This document shows positions 58,901 through 64,000 of a stretch of 64,000 nt of DNA, piece by piece; the stretch's first letter is position 1; each line of letters starts with the position of its first letter. The stretch is from Buddleja alternifolia (taxonomy: Eukaryota; Streptophyta; Magnoliopsida; Lamiales; Scrophulariaceae): the NCBI GenBank assembly GCA_019426215.1, contig CM033399.1, forward strand, positions 35,597,022-35,661,021. Reading direction: 5' to 3'. Below the pieces are notes generated by a model. The model did not search any database, was not told where the DNA came from, and saw only the letters and a program-made list of their open reading frames with translations. The position numbers were made by a program, and so were the translations under genes.

Positions 58901-61680
58901 CAAAAGTATGGAAAAGAATGAGCACATGGGTCATCTACAGACTGCCTTCCAGATTATGCGCGAGTACGGCATGAAACTAAACCCTAAGAAGTGTACATTC
59001 GGAGTTAGAGGAGGAAAATTCTTGGGTTTTATGGTCACAGAGCGTGGAATTGAGGCCAATCCAGAAAAAATTAAAGCGGTTGTGGAGATGCAATCCCCGA
59101 AATCTGTAAAAGAGGTTCAGAAATTAACTGGGAGAATGGCTAGTCTCAGCAGGTTCATATCGAGATCCGCAGACCGCGGCCTGCATTTCTTCAAAATCCT
59201 AAAAAAGGTAAACAATTTCGAATGGACAATAGAATGTGAAAATGCATTCCAAGAGCTAAAAAGCTATTTGACCACTGCTCCGTTATTAACGAAGCCAGTG
59301 GCTGGAGAACCTTTACTGTTATACTTAGCTATATCCGACGAGGCGGTGAGTGTTGTTTTGCTTCGTGAACAGGACGGAGACCAAAAGCCAGTCTACTACA
59401 TCAGTAGAACCGTGCAGGGAGCTGAGAAGAACTAAACTCAAATTGAAAAATGGGCTTTGGCCCTAATAACTGCAGCTCGTAAGTTGAGACCCTATTTTCA
59501 ATTACATAATATTGTGGTGCTTACAGATCAACCTCTGAGGCAAATTTTGGCTAAACTCGATGTTTTAGGGCGTCTCGTAAAATGGGCTGTTGAACTCGGT
59601 GAATTTTCAATCGAGTACAGGCCACGAACAGCCGTGAAGGCACAAGCATTGGCGGATTTTATTGTCGAAATGACAGCGAACAATGAACACGACAATGCTA
59701 CTTCTGGACCATGGATGCCGCATGTAGATGGCTCATCCATGACCCAGAAGGGGGGCATAGGGGTATGGTTACGAGACCCAGAAGGTACACAAAAACTACA
59801 TTGCATATTTTTGCCTCGTAAACATCGTAGTCGATACTGATGAAAGTAATCTTAAAATTGCATTGCATAATTGTGCCTCATAAACGCCCTCGTTAGCATA
59901 ATTGTGCCTCGTAAACGCCCTCGTAAACATCGTACTTTTGACCAAAGCTAACAATCAGCTACGCAATAAGCGTATAATTGAGGGTGACTATTACGATTGT
60001 CCCTAGGAAAAACGCATAAATTGTTGCACCTTTTGAATGCAGGCAATGATCATGAATTTTCCATCAAGCTGAACTTTGAGATATCTAATAACGAAGCGGA
60101 ATACGAAGCTTTAATGACCGGCTTAGAGATGGCACGGAACATGAGAGTGGAACATTTGAACGCATACACGGATTCTCAGCTTGTGGCAAACCAGATATCG
60201 GGTTCGTATGAAACGAAGGAAAAGCGCCTCGTTTCTTACTTAAAAAGGGTGAAAGAGTTAATGAATGAATTTGAAATGATTCATGTCTACCAAATTCCAT
60301 GAGGTGAAAATGAAAGAGCTGACGCTCTTTCAAAATTTGCAAACTTAATTACTGGAACAAAAAGTCGGATGGTTACCTTGTTGGTATCTAACAAGTCACA
60401 TATATCATCACACGAAGCTAAGGAGGTAATGGTCACAACCGATGAGGAGAACTGGAAAGACGAGATAAAATTATACTTATTGAAGGGTGAGTTGTCCGAG
60501 GATCGTAACATGGCCCGAAGGATCGTATATAGAGCTTCAAGGTTCACAATTATTGACGAAGAGCTCTATAAACGATCCTCAGCCGGCCTACTGTTACGTT
60601 GCCTCACTCCTTCTGAAGCCGAATATGTGATGAGAGAAATTCACGAAGGAAGTTGTGGAAACCATTCAGGAGGCCGTGCGTTAGCCCAAAAGATAGTGAG
60701 ACAAGGATACTACTGGCCAATGCTAGTAAAGGATGCATTTGAGTTTGCTAAAAAATGTGCGGCGTGTCAGTTTAATTCGAACCTGTTGCATCGGCCAGCT
60801 ACTGAAATGGAACCGATTAGGATTGCTTATCCGTTCGATCAGTGGGGGATAGATATCTTGGGTCCTTTTCCTCCCGCCGCGGGCCAGAGAAAATTCATTA
60901 TAGTGGCAGTAGAGTATTTTACGAAATGGATTGAAGCCGAAGCAGTGGCAAAGATAACAGAGGCCGAAGTAATGAAGTTTTTATGGAAGAATATTGTATG
61001 CAGATTTGGGATCCCTCGTGTCCTAATTTCGGATAATGGGACCCAATTCAACAGTAAAACGGTGGTGAAATGGTGTGAAGAATTAAAAATCCAACAGAAC
61101 TTCACAGCAGTGGGCAATCCCCGGGCGAATGGGCAAACCGAGGTGGCAAATAGGATACTTCTTCAACATCTTAAGGCTAGAATCGAAGGGAAAAAAGGTA
61201 ACTGGGCTGAAGAGTTGCCAGGAACTTTATGGGCATATCGTACGACTCCAAGAACTTCAACGGGTGAATCACCATTCTGTCTGGTATATGGTTCGGAAGC
61301 GGTGATCCCTGCCGAAATTGGGATGAGGTCGCATCGTGTGAAAACCTACGACCCCGAGGAGAATGTTGAAGCGCGGGCATACGAGCTGGATGTTGTAGAG
61401 GAATTAAGGGATGCCGCATATGCTAAAATTTTAATGCAGAAGGAGATGATGACAAGAGCCTATAATAGAAAGGTGGTACCACGAATCCTCCAGGTTGGTG
61501 ATTTGGTTTTGAAGAAGGTGGAGGTATTGAAGCATGTGGGTAAACTCGACCCAAATTGGGAAGGACCTTTTATGGTTACAAAAATAATGAAAAAAAGGGA
61601 CTTATAGGCTGCAAGATCTTTATGGGAAGGATCTACCTCGTCCCTGGAACATCCAGAACCTACGAAGGTTCTATGCATAA
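55917..61680 (+). pseudogene. Tat-lineage gag-pol, one frame interrupted by stops
   Basis: From ATG 55917 to about 61590 everything lies in a single reading frame. Gag: LPKYDGTRDPRKHV and the FVRKFENHFASK block at 56460-56950; a CCHH-like motif with KYCRFHKDNGHDTEDC near 57165-57215. Protease: VLVDNSSSADILF near 57720. RT: WRMCVDFTDLNKACPRD and VMPFGLRNFGATYQ before, MEVYVDDMLVKS after a stop. RNase H 1 follows to about 59670, RNase H 2 from HVDGSS (59730) to TDSQLV (60170), then integrase with the HHCC finger (H..CAACQ) and DDE core (WGIDILGPFP, ISDNGTQF, E in NGQTEVANR). In-frame stops at 56262, 57027, 58116, 58857, 59433 and 60300. A seven-A run at 61589-61595, one base too long, ends the frame early; the shifted frame reaches TAA at 61678-61680. 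Confidence 0.9.
59785..60042 (+). other. Candidate intron in the second RNase H domain
   Basis: The aRH domain is interrupted after RDPEG by 258 bp that start GTACAC and end TTTTGAATGCAG. Removing exactly this piece joins a G to GC, restores Gly and continues NDHEF then NNEAEYEAL in frame. It contains stops and near-duplicate phrases (GCCTCGTAAAC, GCCTCATAAACGCCCTCG), and CTAAC at 59949-59953 as a possible branch point. Spliceosomal introns are known in the related Ogre elements, but there they lie elsewhere in the element. A non-spliced insertion remains possible. Confidence 0.5.
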
Positions 61681-62016
61681 ATATTCAAGGGAAGTCCACC
61701 CTCCTTTTGTTGTAGGGGGGGACTCAATTTTGTGTGTATGTAATCATCTTTTGCTTCGAATGATATACATGTGCATTTTTGGCTTAAAGCTTTAAGAGCA
61801 TTATACTCATACGCATATACATCTATAACCAAATAATAAAACCACATAAGTGTACGAGGCAACGAATACGAGGCAACACATCATGACAGAAATACCATTC
61901 AGCTAACCAATGAAAAACAACTTGGCAAAAACAAGAAAAATTATTCAAACAAGACTTCACGAGGACAATAGAAGAACAAATTATCCTGAACAAATTATTC
62001 AAAAGAGTTTAAAAAT

Positions 62017-64000
62017 CTAGGCATTCTCCGCTACCGAAGCTTGAGTAGCATCGTCAATACCATCATTATCCGGAATAGGGCCTAGAGGATCGAATTCGGG
62101 GAAGGGAATGGTTGGAGGGCTAGGATCGGCACAGGAATCTCGTAGAGGTGGCGACGCGACGAACTTCTTAGAAAACTCCTCATCGTCGAAGTCCTCGGGT
62201 AAGATCCTCTCATTCTTCAAGTAGTCGAGAGCCTTCATGAAGCCATCAAAAATAAAATCGGATTCTTTCTCTTCGATTAATCCCTCGAAGGCAACAGAGC
62301 TCTTAAAATCACTAGCTGTGTCGAAGCGAATCTGCCTCGTAACTTCCTTGTACTCTGCTGATGCCAAGAACCTGGACCTACCCTCAACCACCCCATCTTG
62401 GAATTCTACCTCTTTAGCCTTCTGCATGTTTGCTTGCAGCTGCTACAAATCTGAATGCATTTTTTTCATTTGCTCCCTCAAGGAGTTGGCCTCGAAGATG
62501 CGGGCATCTAATTGCTTCTCCAGCTTAGCCTTTCCGTTATTAAGGAATTCTGTGGCCTCGACAGCTGCAATCTTGGCCTCCTGCAGCTCACTCTCCAATT
62601 TACGCTTCTGCTCCTTGAATTCATTGTGGTAAGTCTACGGTCACGCCAGAAGGAGAGACCCAGGGAGAGCTGATGCAGGTAGAGAGCAATCTGAAAAACA
62701 ATAGTACGATGTTAGAATAAAGAGGATACAGATTAGAATAAATTGTGTTGGTGTGCAAATAAGCTCAAGGCAACTACCTTTGCAGTGGCTTCGAAGCCCT
62801 GCTGTTCGATGGCAGTATGAGGAAGAGTGGCGAAGATGACCTTGTCTTTAGGCAGAATAATTCTTTGTACTAGCTTCGATGCTGTCAATGGACCCCCTGG
62901 ACCCATTATAGAGCTGTCGTCGTAAACACGCCAGTCCGGGGTAATTGCCGTTTTGCCTCGATTAATGAATGGACGATCACGACCACCTGTAGCCTCGACT
63001 CTGTCTTTTTTCCAGAATCCTTCAAATTTATCAACGAGCCTAGCCACCGATGTCTCGTGAAGGTCGCCCATTGCTTTGGACCCTAACTCTGGGCTATACC
63101 CAGTCCCATCGAACCTCCTCTTCTTCCTCAACTCACCGGCAGCTGATCCAGGGGGAGAGGATGGGTTTGTATAGGAGCCCTCTGATATGTCTACCACCGG
63201 CTCTCTCATTGGTCCTGCCTGACTTATTGGAGGGACATCGTATACTGGCTCGTCCTGAGTAGGGGCCTCGGATGCACCACCACTGGGGACAGGAGCACGA
63301 GATTGTGCCCTCATAGTTACTGCAGAGGCACCTCGTCTAGTCCTTCCTGCAGCACGTTTAGCCAGGTTCCTCTGCATGCGAGCTGCCTTTTTAGCCATAC
63401 CTGAGACGAGACAATAAAATAAGAGAAGAATAACTGAAAGGGACAAGATTACGAGGCTGCGAGCTGGGTGAAGTACGATGCTTACCCACTCTTTTAGAAT
63501 CGATGGGAGCATGACTTATCCGACACAGAACCAAAACCCCTTTGGTAAGGAGAAAATCGGCATTGTATAAATGCCAGAAATGCTCCTCGATAAAATGGGG
63601 ACCCCAGGTCACCTCCCCGATATCCTCCGGACGAGGTAAGTCCAACCTCCACTCACAAGGCAGTTTCCATTTTTTAAATCTAGGTTGCGCTATATAGAAG
63701 TATTTATTCTTCCACGCACCGTATGAGGAGGTATTCTTTTTAAAGATACGAACACGAGGGTTACGAGGGGAAATATAAAAGAATCCCTCATCCCCGGTAC
63801 CTGATCTACTAAATTTAAACATTTCCGTGAAATGGGCTAACGAGGCTGCCGCCCCCCAATGATGCATTAAGATGATAAAAGCATTGATGTGCCTGTATGA
63901 GTTAGGCAACAATTGGGTCGGACACAATCCGAACCTAGACAGGATCCGAACTATTATAGGGTGAAGGGGAAATCTCACTCCGGTTTGCAGATGAGTAAGG
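62017..64000 (-). pseudogene. Antisense ORF of the gypsy element (Transposase_28/putative gypsy-type family), spliced, partial
   Basis: On the minus strand an open frame enters from the window edge and runs to 63486, reading GVRFPLHPIIVRILSRFGL, then PTQLLPNSYRH and GDEGFFYISPR, the pattern of plant 'putative gypsy type transposon' proteins (Pfam PF04195, from memory). A GT-AG intron at 63485-63401 (85 nt) joins in frame to exon 63400-62778, a basic region (MAKKAARMQRNLAKRA) and a Pro/Ser-rich linker. A second intron at 62777-62691 (87 nt) leads to LYLHQLSLGLSFWRD. A one-base frame change near 62635 and a TAG at 62443-62445 then interrupt a coiled-coil stretch (KRKLESELQEAK), which ends in an acidic tail with stop at 62017-62019. 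Antisense ORFs in this position are known in Grande-like elements; their function is unknown. Confidence 0.75.

Larger units (their letters stand above)
55319..64000 (+). mobile_element. Ty3/gypsy retrotransposon, Tat lineage, 5' part
   Basis: A 5' LTR-like region is followed by gag, protease, RT, RNase H, a second RNase H and integrase in gypsy order on the plus strand, then an antisense ORF. A second (archaeal-type) RNase H plus an extra ORF beyond integrase are known features of the Tat lineage (Tat, Retand, Grande, Ogre relatives). The 3' LTR lies beyond the window. Coding regions have at least six in-frame stops, so the copy is dead. The left edge at 55319 (TGTTGATGAG) is a guess. Confidence 0.85.

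Overview
The window looks like nuclear DNA of a flowering plant, most likely a eudicot: AT-rich, spliced genes with GT-AG introns, a type I MADS gene, a GLUTAMINE DUMPER gene, and many plant-type transposons (copia, Tat-lineage gypsy, TRIM, LINE, SINE, Helitron, hAT, Mutator-like and CACTA miniatures). I see no bacterial operons, CRISPR arrays or complete tRNA/rRNA genes. All calls come from reading the sequence; no database search was possible.

Layout: 1-5.6 kb holds a 5'-truncated Helitron between two copies of a 320-bp segment, a Mutator-like MITE, and a decayed LINE. 7.4-14.6 kb is a type I MADS-box gene with two in-frame stops, split by a young copia element (Copia-1, TSD AGAAG). 16.1-24.3 kb is a second copia element (Copia-2, TSD ATCAT) that has itself received a 1000-bp hAT-like element and a 2.1-kb solo LTR. 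24.5-29.5 kb is an apparently intact ten-exon gene on the minus strand for an atypical short-chain dehydrogenase-like Rossmann protein with an organelle-type N-terminus; Copia-2 sits 193 bp beyond its stop codon. 29.6-39.4 kb is AT-rich and holds small MITE- and SINE-like repeats. 39.8-40.3 kb is an intact single-exon GLUTAMINE DUMPER-like gene with a MITE on each side. 40.5-55.2 kb is repeat-rich: CACTA-like MITEs, a complete TRIM, a 3.7-kb Helitron, SINEs, a 1.4-kb Mutator-like element, and a possible organelle-derived block. 55.3-64.0 kb is the left part of a Tat-lineage gypsy element, with gag-pol on the plus strand and a multi-exon ORF on the minus strand running off the window.

Only two host genes look functional: the Rossmann-fold gene and the GLUTAMINE DUMPER gene. 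The MADS gene is a pseudogene. Exact target-site duplications date several insertions relative to one another: Copia-2 was in place before the hAT-like element and the solo-LTR parent entered it.

The observations most worth checking are: (1) a frame-preserving GT-AG candidate intron in the second RNase H domain of the gypsy element; (2) its spliced antisense ORF; (3) Copia-1 lacking a tRNA-type primer site and carrying there 14 nt perfectly complementary to its own LTR; (4) the direct-repeat-bounded truncated Helitron; (5) the MADS gene whose reading frame resumes exactly across the retrotransposon.
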